A program made the translations under genes and the position numbers. From Rhodoplanes elegans (lineage in GTDB: Bacteria > Pseudomonadota > Alphaproteobacteria > Rhizobiales > Xanthobacteraceae), in assembly GCF_016653355.1 (NCBI RefSeq), contig NZ_NHSK01000116.1:1-52042 (forward strand): 52,042 nucleotides of DNA, in the 5' to 3' direction. Within the stretch, counting starts at the first letter, position 1; every line of letters begins with the position of its first letter. The notes under the pieces were generated by a model. That model was not told where the DNA came from. It did no database searches and saw nothing but the letters and a program-made list of their open reading frames with translations. Positions 17,544-25,014 of the stretch are shown here, piece after piece.

Positions 17544-18183
17544 CTGCGGTGAACGCTTCGAGGTAGGGGCGAAGCGTGTTCCAGACGCCGCTGCGCATCG
17601 CGCATGCTGAGATTTCAGATGGAGTGGCTTTGCGCTGGCGCAGCGCCTCCTTCAGCGCGGGAACGGCGACGTCGATCCCAACGGAACGGCGGTGGCGGAA
17701 AGCGTCGGCGATCGTCTTCGCCACGCCGAAAATCGGGACCGAGACACCTTCGACGTCATGCGTCTCCACGCCGTCGCGGAGAAACTTGTCGGCGAAGCGG
17801 ACAATGCGCAGCGGCGGATAGTCGATCTGGGGCTTCCAGTCCTTCGGACCGATGGCGATCCAAACCCGTCGCGGCATCTGGTCGGTGATACCGTGGAAAG
17901 CGAGGGCCGAGACGAGGCAGACGACGCCCTTGGGCACGCGCTTGGCGGCCTCGGCGAGGCTGTGATTTCCTTCGGGGGCGGCGTCCGCGAGCTGATAGAG
18001 TCCGCGGCCAAGTCTGGTGACGAAGCCCTCTCGCTCCAGCCGGGAGACGGTGGCCGCTGTGATGCCGGCACGGCGGATTTCAGCCAGGCGGGCAATGCCG
18101 CGCTCACGTAGGAATGCAGCGAGCTGTTCCCGCTGGGGGCGGGGCTCTGCTGATACAGTTCCTCGGGTCACTTGAGCTTTCAT
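17536..18183 (-). CDS. abiEi: AbiEi-type antitoxin / transcriptional autorepressor
   Basis: 215 residues from the ATG at 18183; a TTG at 18219 and GTG at 18171 are alternatives, and none has a good ribosome site. The N-terminus is a winged helix (QREQLAAFLRERGIARLAEI, then SRLEREGFVTRLGRGLYQL), followed by the AbiEi C-terminal domain (KGVVCLVSALAFHGITDQMP, PLRIVRFADKFL, and IFGVAKTIADAFRHRR). AbiEi proteins counteract AbiEii and bind inverted repeats to repress their own promoter. Here a near-perfect inverted repeat of 16-bp arms flanks the start codon itself (18151-18199), a fitting operator. It is the first gene of a five-gene operon and is divergent from qatA. Confidence 0.85.
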   Translation of the reverse strand: MKAQVTRGTVSAEPRPQREQLAAFLRERGIARLAEIRRAGITAATVSRLEREGFVTRLGRGLYQLADAAPEGNHSLAEAAKRVPKGVVCLVSALAFHGITDQMPRRVWIAIGPKDWKPQIDYPPLRIVRFADKFLRDGVETHDVEGVSVPIFGVAKTIADAFRHRRSVGIDVAVPALKEALRQRKATPSEISACAMRSGVWNTLRPYLEAFTADG

Positions 18184-18199
18184 CCGAGGAAATGTATCA
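18151..18199. promoter_or_regulatory. Inverted-repeat operator around the abiEi start
   Basis: Left arm TGATACAGTTCCTCGG (18151-18166), right arm CCGAGGAAATGTATCA (18184-18199): complementary over 15 of 16 positions with a 17-bp spacer that includes the abiEi ATG. AbiEi antitoxins are known to bind inverted repeats in their promoters. As RNA, the same sequence could fold and hide the start codon in a loop. Confidence 0.7.
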
Positions 18200-18284
18200 T
18201 GCCCTCGGCGTGTTGCCAAAGGGGGCTATTCGCTTCATCCGCAGGGGACCTTTCCAACCGGCTGTCTGCGGCCGGGAGGCGATC

Positions 18285-18302
18285 ATGTCGACCAATATAT
18301 AA
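18285..18302 (+). CDS. Possible five-codon leader peptide before qatA
   Basis: ATG at 18285 follows a strong GGGAGG site by five bases and reads Met-Ser-Thr-Asn-Ile before TAA; qatA begins 14 bases later with a weaker AAGGG site. It may be a translational leader that delivers ribosomes to qatA, or the ribosome site may be a chance match. Nothing else supports it. Confidence 0.25.
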   Translation: MSTNI

Positions 18303-18315
18303 GGGCGCCAGCGCA

Positions 18316-20184
18316 ATGTGGCCCGACAATGAGACTGAACGAGACTTCCTGAACTTTTCCGGCGTGTCGGACACGGTCGCCGAAATCGTTGTGCAGGCGC
18401 GCGGCCGACCGATCTCGATCGGCGTTTCCGGCGCTTGGGGCATCGGCAAATCGTCGATGATCAAGTTGATCCAGGCGTCTCTAGCCAAACGTCCCCGGCA
18501 AGAAGGAGAGCGCGAGTTTGTTTTCGTCGAGTTCAACGCATGGCTCTATCAGGGCTACGACGATGCACGTGCCGCCCTGATGGACGTGATCGCGACCAAG
18601 CTCGAGGCAGAAGCAAAGGCACGCGAAAAGGGCCTCGACAAGGCAAAGGCGCTCCTGAAGCGCGTCAACTGGCTGCGAGCGGCGAAATTGGTCGCGGGCT
18701 CGGCCGTCGCGATGTCGTTTGGGCTCCCGCCAACGGGCCTGATCGGCGAAATCTGGGGCCTCGGCCAGCGTGCGCTCACCAGCGGCGTCGATGGCAAGCT
18801 GTTGGATGAGGCAAAAGGGAAAGCCGGCGAGGTCGCAGAAGCTGCGGGCGGGCTCCTCAAGCCCAAGGAGGAGACTTCGCCGCCCAAGGAAATCCAGGCG
18901 CTTCGCGACACGTTCGAAGAGACCTTGGATGAGCTGGGTGTGACCTTGGTGGTGCTGATCGACGATCTCGACCGGTGCCTGCCCGAGACCACGATCTCCA
19001 CATTGGAAGCGATTCGGCTGTTCCTCTTCCTGAAGAACACGGCCTTCGTGATCGCCGCCGACAACGACATGATCAAGCATGCAGTGCGCCGGCATTTCGA
19101 AGGCGTGCCGGACGACCTCCTCGTCACCAACTATTTCGACAAGCTGATCCAGGTGCCGATCCGTGTGCCGCCGCTCGGCACTCAGGAGGTCCGCGCCTAT
19201 ATGATGCTGCTGTTCGTAGAGAACAGCGAGCTGGATGTCGAACCCCAGGAGAAGATCCGAGCCGGAGTTTGCGCACAACTGCGCCAGACCTGGCAGGGTA
19301 AACGTGTGGACCGGGCCTTCGTCCAATCGCTGCACGCGCCGCTGCCTGCCGAGCTTATAGGCAAATTCGATACGGCGGATCGCCTTGCGCCTCTGATGAC
19401 GACCGCGTCCGGGATCGCAGGCAACCCCCGGCTCATTAAGCGGTTTCTCAACGCGCTCGCCATCCGGATGACGATCTCGAACGCCCAAGGGGTCGGTGTC
19501 GACGAGGCGGTGCTCGCCAAGCTGTTGCTCTTCGAACGGCTGGGCAATCCCAAGGCTTATGCCGAGCTGATCGCCAAGGTGAGCGCCAGCGACAACGGCA
19601 AGCCAACGTTTCTGGCCGATTGGGAAGAATGTGCGGTTGCGGGACGGGATTTGGAAGCGCCGGCGCCGTGGGACGAGCCTTTTGTGAAGGAATGGCTGAC
19701 CTTGCCGCCCGCGCTGGCCGATACCGACTTGCGTGGCGCGCTCTATGTCAGCCGAGAGCACGCACCACTCATCACACCAGAGGACCGGCTCTCTTCCGAA
19801 GCGGCGGAGCTTCTGGCCGCTTTGCTCCAGCATCCGGACATGGCGGCGACGTTGAAGCCCCGCTTACTGCGAGTGCCGCGGGCCGAGACGACGGTGATGA
19901 TGGACCGGCTTCTCGACAAGGCTCGTCAAGAGCAGGAGTGGGGTGTCCCGCCGATCCTGGAAGCGTGTCTGGTACTCGCCGAAGCCGATCCTCCGCAAGG
20001 CGCACGGTTGGCGGCATTCCTGGGCGAGCGACCGGCAGCACAAATACGGCCGAACATCGTTCCGAAGATCGGCGACCAGCCCTGGTCGCAGAGCGTGTTC
20101 GACGTCTGGGACCGTGGGCAGGTGTCCCGGCCGGTGAAGGCCGCCATCAAGAGGCAGAGAGAGAATGGGAACGTCGCAGTCTAG
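18316..20184 (+). CDS. qatA: KAP-family P-loop NTPase, QatA of a Qat defence system
   Basis: 622 residues from the ATG at 18316 (MWPDNETERDFLNFSGVSDT). Walker A is GVSGAWGIGKSS near residue 37 and Walker B VVLIDDLDRCLPE near 215, with the ASGIAGNPRLIKRFLNA sensor-2-like helix typical of KAP NTPases near 370. Between the Walker motifs lies the usual KAP insertion, here a hydrophobic patch (AAKLVAGSAVAMSFGLPP) that may touch membrane. In QatABCD the ATPase is essential for phage resistance; its mechanism is not settled. The stop overlaps qatB by 20 bases. The promoter is likely at about 18230-18300, divergent from the abiE operon. The longer frame to 18172 crosses the AbiEi operator and is not credible. 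Confidence 0.88.
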   Translation: MWPDNETERDFLNFSGVSDTVAEIVVQARGRPISIGVSGAWGIGKSSMIKLIQASLAKRPRQEGEREFVFVEFNAWLYQGYDDARAALMDVIATKLEAEAKAREKGLDKAKALLKRVNWLRAAKLVAGSAVAMSFGLPPTGLIGEIWGLGQRALTSGVDGKLLDEAKGKAGEVAEAAGGLLKPKEETSPPKEIQALRDTFEETLDELGVTLVVLIDDLDRCLPETTISTLEAIRLFLFLKNTAFVIAADNDMIKHAVRRHFEGVPDDLLVTNYFDKLIQVPIRVPPLGTQEVRAYMMLLFVENSELDVEPQEKIRAGVCAQLRQTWQGKRVDRAFVQSLHAPLPAELIGKFDTADRLAPLMTTASGIAGNPRLIKRFLNALAIRMTISNAQGVGVDEAVLAKLLLFERLGNPKAYAELIAKVSASDNGKPTFLADWEECAVAGRDLEAPAPWDEPFVKEWLTLPPALADTDLRGALYVSREHAPLITPEDRLSSEAAELLAALLQHPDMAATLKPRLLRVPRAETTVMMDRLLDKARQEQEWGVPPILEACLVLAEADPPQGARLAAFLGERPAAQIRPNIVPKIGDQPWSQSVFDVWDRGQVSRPVKAAIKRQRENGNVAV

Positions 20185-21037
20185 CGGGGGCCCCGGTGGC
20201 GGCGTCCCGATGGTGCCCTCCTGGACTCCGGATCCGCCTGCCGCCGATCCGCCTGCGGCAGCGCCTCCGGCGGACGGTGATGAGGGCGCGCCTGGCGACG
20301 CAGACGGAAGTGCGCCCACTGCGCCAACGCCACCGCCGGCCCCGCGCGTCGTTCCGATTGCGCCGCCCGCCCGGTTCGCAGGCACGCGCCGCAGCATCGG
20401 TGACTTTGCCCGTACCGGTGACGAGCGCGATATGCGCCGCAGTCTCGGTCACTATGTGCGGACCGGATACGGCGGCTCAAGCGTCACGACGCAGCGGTTC
20501 GGCAGTACAGCCGCGACGGCGGGCGCTTTGGGCGGCGCGTTGGCCGGTGTGGCATCAGGCCAACCGGCGGCGCCCGGCAGCCCGCTCGATCCGGCGTTGC
20601 TGGCGGGGCGCTCGGTGAACGAGGTCATGGATGCGGTTGTCGAGGCGGTCCGCCCGGTGGACGGAACGCAAGACGCGGAAGCTGAGCGGGCCGCGATCCG
20701 CGATGCCTTGTCCGAGTTGCTGACACGCTTCCCTGAAGCCGACCTCTTAAACCTCGATCTCGACCAGCGTGGATTCGCCATCGAGCGGTTCACGGCCATC
20801 GATGTGTTTCGCCGGTTCGAGCTGGATGTGGGAAAGGCGATTGTCGAAAAAGCCCCGAGCGCGGCGGCGGCCCTCGCACGATTGAAGCAGGTGCGTGACT
20901 ACGTCAAACAAACCGTGGCGGCATCGTTTCGCAAGTTGCGTGAGGCAGGCCGCACGTTGACCGCAGGGCGGATCGGCCAGGTCGTGCGGGATGCGCTTAA
21001 AGACACCTTCGACGTGTTCGAAGGATACGCGGAATGA
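20165..21037 (+). CDS. qatB: QatB of a Qat defence system
   Basis: 290 residues. It begins MGTSQSSGGPGGGVPMVPSW, the glycine/serine-rich opening ending in VP-x-W characteristic of QatB. A proline/alanine-rich linker (residues 20-70) leads to RSIGDFARTGDERDMRRSLG and YVRTGYGGSSVTTQRFGSTA, the small helix block shared by this family, and a helical C-terminus (VNEVMDAVVEAVRP, then LKQVRDYVKQTVAASFRKLR). No catalytic motif is seen. In known Qat systems QatB is required but of unsettled biochemical role; QatC is thought to act on its N-terminus, so the conserved MGTS opening may matter. It overlaps qatA by 20 bases and qatC by four (ATGA). Confidence 0.85.
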   Translation: MGTSQSSGGPGGGVPMVPSWTPDPPAADPPAAAPPADGDEGAPGDADGSAPTAPTPPPAPRVVPIAPPARFAGTRRSIGDFARTGDERDMRRSLGHYVRTGYGGSSVTTQRFGSTAATAGALGGALAGVASGQPAAPGSPLDPALLAGRSVNEVMDAVVEAVRPVDGTQDAEAERAAIRDALSELLTRFPEADLLNLDLDQRGFAIERFTAIDVFRRFELDVGKAIVEKAPSAAAALARLKQVRDYVKQTVAASFRKLREAGRTLTAGRIGQVVRDALKDTFDVFEGYAE

Positions 21038-22311
21038 GACTCGTCTGCGGCCCGGACATGGGTGCATTTTCGCAGGCGGACGATGCCTTGCGTGTCGTTC
21101 TATACGGCCAGGCAGGATCGGCGGAGCGTGGGAGCGCCGGCGACGCGGTGAAATCAGAAATCCAGCGGCGCCACCTCGTGCCGGCTGCCAGAGCTTGGGA
21201 CCTGCTGTCGATCGCACTCTCAGTGGTGACCGCGGATTTTGCGGGTTTGCGGGACCATAGCCCAGACGGCTGGACACGAGAATTCGAGATCGACATCGCG
21301 GTTGCGGACCCCGCTTTCTGGACCAGCCAAGCGACGGCACTTTCGGAAGCACTTGGCTTCTTGACCACCGACCGCTGGATGCTGCGGTTTCAGGAGAGCG
21401 GGCTGCTGCCAGCGCCGCCGCGCAATCCTGTCTATCCCGCCGAAGACTGTGTTGCGCTCCTATCCGGCGGGCTCGATAGCCTCATTGGCGCAATCGATTT
21501 GGTTGCTGCCGGCCGAAAGCCGTTCGTGGTGAGCCAGACCGTCCGCGGCGACGCCGACAAGCAGGTTGATTTCGCGAGCCGCATTGGCGGCGGACTCAAT
21601 CATCTTCAGCTCAATCACAATGCTCATTCACCAGGTATCCAGGAATCATCGCAACGGGCTCGGTCACTGGTTTTCATCGCATTCGGTGTGGCAGCGGCGA
21701 CCAGCTTGCAGCGGCACCATCAAGGACACTCAGTGCCGCTCTATGTGTGCGAAAATGGCTTTATTGCTATCAACCCGCCGCTGACGGGCGGGCGTCTCGG
21801 GAGCTTGAGCACTCGGACAGCACATCCGGAATACCTGACCCGTTTGCAGCATATCCTTGATGCGGCAGACCTACGCATCCGTATCGAAAATCCTTACGCC
21901 GCAAAGACAAAAGGGGAGATGCTCCGGGGCTGCGCAGATCAGGATCTGCTCAAGGCCGAAGCAGTTCGTTCGACGAGCTGCGGCAGATTCCAGCGCTTCA
22001 ACTATCATCAATGTGGTCGGTGTGTACCCTGCCAAGTCCGGCGAGCCGCTTTCATGGTCTGGGGCGGCGTACCGGACACGACCGGCTACGTCTATGAGGC
22101 GCTCGGGAAAAACGACGACGATCACGCCGGTTTCGATGATGTGCGGTCCGTTGCCATGGCGCTCGCGGCCGCCGCCGCCGATGGCCTCGATGCTTGGCTG
22201 GGGAATTCGCTCGGTTCGCCTATGATTTCAGATCGTGCAGCGCTTCGGGCAATGGTGGAGCGCGGCTTGGCTGAACTGGCATGTTTGCACCAGGCATGCG
22301 CCGTCACATGA
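21034..22311 (+). CDS. qatC: QueC-like PP-loop protein, QatC
   Basis: 425 residues. The PP-loop ATP pyrophosphatase motif LLSGGLDSLIGAID lies near residue 142; the C-terminal part has a zinc-site pattern STSCGRF...HQCGRCVPCQVRR near 315-340, as in QueC, which makes 7-cyano-7-deazaguanine. QatC proteins are longer than QueC (about 230 residues), with an additional N-terminal domain, as here. In defence contexts QueC-like proteins have been linked to modification of partner-protein N-termini; whether this one does so is inference. It overlaps qatB and qatD by four bases each. All catalytic residues look intact. Confidence 0.88.
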   Translation: MRLVCGPDMGAFSQADDALRVVLYGQAGSAERGSAGDAVKSEIQRRHLVPAARAWDLLSIALSVVTADFAGLRDHSPDGWTREFEIDIAVADPAFWTSQATALSEALGFLTTDRWMLRFQESGLLPAPPRNPVYPAEDCVALLSGGLDSLIGAIDLVAAGRKPFVVSQTVRGDADKQVDFASRIGGGLNHLQLNHNAHSPGIQESSQRARSLVFIAFGVAAATSLQRHHQGHSVPLYVCENGFIAINPPLTGGRLGSLSTRTAHPEYLTRLQHILDAADLRIRIENPYAAKTKGEMLRGCADQDLLKAEAVRSTSCGRFQRFNYHQCGRCVPCQVRRAAFMVWGGVPDTTGYVYEALGKNDDDHAGFDDVRSVAMALAAAAADGLDAWLGNSLGSPMISDRAALRAMVERGLAELACLHQACAVT

Positions 22312-23039
22312 TCGATTTTCACTGCCATCTTGATCTCTACCCGGATCCTCACGCGGTCGTACGGGAGTGCGTGGCGCGCGGCGTCTACGTCTTGTCTGTG
22401 ACCACGACTCCGTCGGCATGGGCCGGCACCGCGGCGCTGGCACACGATGCGCCGCGGATTCGAACGGCGCTTGGTCTCCACCCGCAGATTGTCCATGAGC
22501 GCAAAGCCGAATTGCCGTTGTTTGAGCGGCTGCTTCCAGAAGTTCGCTATGTCGGGGAGACGGGTCTCGATGGCGGCCCCGAATACAAGCGCCATTGGCA
22601 TGATCAAGTCTCGGCGTTCACACGCATCCTGGAGCTTTGTGAGAAGGCCGGAGGACGGGTTCTCACAGTTCACAGCCGCCGAGCCGCGCGCGCAGTCCTG
22701 GACACGCTCGCGGCGCATCCTGGCGCCGGTCTTCCGATCCTGCATTGGTTCTCCGGAACACCACGGGAGCTGAAGCAGGCCGTAGACCTCGGCTGCTGGT
22801 TCAGTATCGGCCCCGCCATGCTTGCTGGTGACAAGGGGCGAGCGTTGGCGGCCAGAATGCCACGAGATCGCGTCCTCACGGAGACAGACGGTCCGTTCGC
22901 GCAGCTCGACGGACGCGCGGCGTTGCCGTGGGATGCGGAGCAGGCAATCATATCGTTGGCGGAAGTGTGGGATCAACCAGTCTCGGAGGTAAGAGCTCGG
23001 ATCAGCGACAACCTTCGGCATCTCGCGGAGGCGACATGA
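22308..23039 (+). CDS. qatD: TatD-like metal-dependent nuclease, QatD
   Basis: 243 residues from the ATG at 22308, which forms an ATGA overlap with the qatC stop; that fixes the start. The TatD metal-site residues are all visible: DFHCHLD at residues 3-9, GETGLDGG near 83 (bridging Glu), TVHSRRA near 120, LHWFSGTP near 145 and TETDGP near 191. TatD enzymes are cytosolic DNases of the amidohydrolase fold. QatD is the fourth component of the Qat system. Its stop overlaps the next small ORF (ATGA at 23036-23039), so the transcript appears to continue. Confidence 0.88.
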   Translation: MIDFHCHLDLYPDPHAVVRECVARGVYVLSVTTTPSAWAGTAALAHDAPRIRTALGLHPQIVHERKAELPLFERLLPEVRYVGETGLDGGPEYKRHWHDQVSAFTRILELCEKAGGRVLTVHSRRAARAVLDTLAAHPGAGLPILHWFSGTPRELKQAVDLGCWFSIGPAMLAGDKGRALAARMPRDRVLTETDGPFAQLDGRAALPWDAEQAIISLAEVWDQPVSEVRARISDNLRHLAEAT

Positions 23040-23233
23040 GGTCTGACGCGAAGGCTGCCCCAGTGCATTCGCTTTGTCCGCCGCGGCATGCAGCTTTGCG
23101 CTGTGTCGATCTGGCGGCCACTCGCCATCTGACGACTGGTCTGCCTCAATGCGTTCCCGTTCTCGATCATGTCCTAGCGGCGCTGAATGAGCAAACTGGG
23201 ATCCCCGAAATCAAATCGGGGGTCTCAAGATGA
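23036..23233 (+). CDS. 65-residue ORF bridging Qat and Gabija genes
   Basis: The ATG at 23036 overlaps the qatD stop as ATGA, and the TGA at 23231-23233 overlaps the start of the OLD-nuclease gene as ATGA. So this frame exactly fills the gap with coupled translation on both sides, which is hard to explain by chance. The product starts MRSDAKAAPVHSLCPPRHAA and is slightly basic with three cysteines (SLCPP, LRCVD, PQCVP). I recognise no family. It may be an accessory protein of either system, or simply keep ribosomes moving into gajA. Confidence 0.5.
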   Translation: MRSDAKAAPVHSLCPPRHAALRCVDLAATRHLTTGLPQCVPVLDHVLAALNEQTGIPEIKSGVSR

Positions 23234-25014
23234 GAATCTCTCGCATAAGAATAATCAACTTCGCCAACTTTTCAGATCTCGACGTGCAGACAGGCGACAG
23301 TATCGTCGTCGTTGGCGAAAACAAAGTCGGCAAGAGCAACTTCATCCGAGCGCTTCAACTGATCTTGGACCCAGGTCTGTCTGAGCGAGACCGCCAGCTC
23401 GGCCTTGAAAATTTCTGGGATGGCCTCGGCGAGGACAAAATCGGTGAGACGATCGAAGTCGCGATCGAGCTGACCGACTTCACCGACGATCCACGATTGA
23501 TGGCCCATCTGAACGACTGTGTGGTGGATCCCGGGCCGCCGATGGTGGCGCGCCTGACATATCGCTTCCAGCCAAAGGCCAATCTCGGCCGCGATCCTGA
23601 AACTCTCACGGACTATGAGTATATCGTCTTTGGCGGGGACGATCCCGAAATGGCGATCGGCGCTTCCTTACGGCGCATGTTGCCGCTGGACGTCCAGATA
23701 GCATTGCGTGATGCCGAGAAGGACCTGTCGAGCTGGCGAAACTCGCCGCTCAGGCCGCTGATCGAACAGTTGGCGACATCGTTAGATGAAGACGCGCGCG
23801 AGGAGATCCAGGAGCAGGTAAACGAGGCCCAAACCGAGCTCGCCGGCCACGCTGAGGTGGTTGCGACCGCGGAGCGGATCAGCGAGCGCTTAGTTGCAAT
23901 TGCCGGCGAACAGCATGCGGTCCCAGTGACTCTTGGTCTCGCTCCGACTCGGGTAGACGCGCTACTACGCAGTCTGCGACTGCTGATCGACAGTGGTACG
24001 CGAGGTATCGCAGAAGCAAGCCTAGGAACCGCCAATCTAATCTTCCTGGCATTGAAGAGCCTTGAGCTGGACCGGCTTGTGACCGACGGCGAGCGTGACC
24101 ACACGTTTTTCGTGGTCGAAGAGCCTGAAGCGCATCTTCACCCGCATGTGCAGCGGCTCGTCTATCGCTACTTTCTCGGGAGCGTCGATGATGGCGAGGA
24201 GGTCACGTCGCCCCTCACGACGATCCTGACCACGCATTCGCCGCACATTGCGAGCGTTACGCCGATCCGCTCGATCGTTCTTCTTCGTTATGACGCAGAA
24301 CAGGAGGCGACGGCGGCGGTCTCGACCGCGACCGCTCCGCTCACAGAGCGCGACGAGGCGGACCTCCAGCGCTACATTGATGTGACCCGGGGCGAAATCT
24401 TCTTTGCCCGCGGTGTGATTTTGGTCGAAGGCGATGCCGAGCGGTTCCTTGTTCCGGCTTTTGCGGAGGCCCTCGAAATCCCGCTCGACACGCTGGGCAT
24501 CACTGTTTGCTCGGTCAGCGGCACGAATTTCACGCCCTACGTGAAGCTTCTCGGACCACAGGGGCTAAACATCCCGCATGTCATTCTGACCGACCGCGAC
24601 CCGATCGGCGACGGCCATCCACGCGTGAGACGCCGGCTGATAAATCTGCTGGAGTTGCTGGAGGAAGGCGTGAACTACCGACGCCTCGACGCGGATGCGG
24701 TGATCGCCCGAGCAGAGCCCTTCGGCTACTTTGTCAACGGCAATACACTTGAGCCCGAGCTGTTTACCGGAGGGCTGGCTGAGGAAATGAAGACCATTAT
24801 CGAGGAGGAACTGCCGATCGGCGACGACACGCGCGAGGCATTGCAGGAATGGGTGGACGATCCTAACACGCTCGATGAGGACCGTTTGATCGTGCTCATC
24901 GAACGGGTAGGCAAGGGCCGCTTCGCCCAGGCGCTCGCCCCGCATGTTTCCGACGACACATGCCCGGACTACATCCGTCAGGCGCTGGAGCGCATCCGCG
25001 ATGCCGTTACGTAG
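23230..25014 (+). CDS. gajA: OLD-family ATPase/Toprim nuclease, GajA-like
   Basis: 594 residues, close to characterised GajA (about 580). The N-terminal ABC/SMC-like ATPase has Walker A VVVGENKVGKSNFI near residue 32, a signature region and Walker B FFVVEEPEAHLHPHVQRL near 295, with the H-loop ILTTHSPHI near 335. The C-terminal Toprim domain shows GVILVEGDAERFL near 398 (catalytic Glu) and VILTDRDP near 454 (Asp-x-Asp). GajA is a nucleotide-sensing DNA nickase; with the UvrD-like GajB it forms the Gabija complex that cuts or degrades phage DNA. Start is set by the ATGA overlap at 23230; the end overlaps gajB by 14 bases. Family is clear; assignment to Gabija rests on the neighbour. Confidence 0.85.
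   Translation: MRISRIRIINFANFSDLDVQTGDSIVVVGENKVGKSNFIRALQLILDPGLSERDRQLGLENFWDGLGEDKIGETIEVAIELTDFTDDPRLMAHLNDCVVDPGPPMVARLTYRFQPKANLGRDPETLTDYEYIVFGGDDPEMAIGASLRRMLPLDVQIALRDAEKDLSSWRNSPLRPLIEQLATSLDEDAREEIQEQVNEAQTELAGHAEVVATAERISERLVAIAGEQHAVPVTLGLAPTRVDALLRSLRLLIDSGTRGIAEASLGTANLIFLALKSLELDRLVTDGERDHTFFVVEEPEAHLHPHVQRLVYRYFLGSVDDGEEVTSPLTTILTTHSPHIASVTPIRSIVLLRYDAEQEATAAVSTATAPLTERDEADLQRYIDVTRGEIFFARGVILVEGDAERFLVPAFAEALEIPLDTLGITVCSVSGTNFTPYVKLLGPQGLNIPHVILTDRDPIGDGHPRVRRRLINLLELLEEGVNYRRLDADAVIARAEPFGYFVNGNTLEPELFTGGLAEEMKTIIEEELPIGDDTREALQEWVDDPNTLDEDRLIVLIERVGKGRFAQALAPHVSDDTCPDYIRQALERIRDAVT

Noticed and set aside
18316-20184. KAP NTPase as a stand-alone system
   Set aside because: The next three genes are clear QatB, QueC-like QatC and TatD-like QatD with overlapping junctions.
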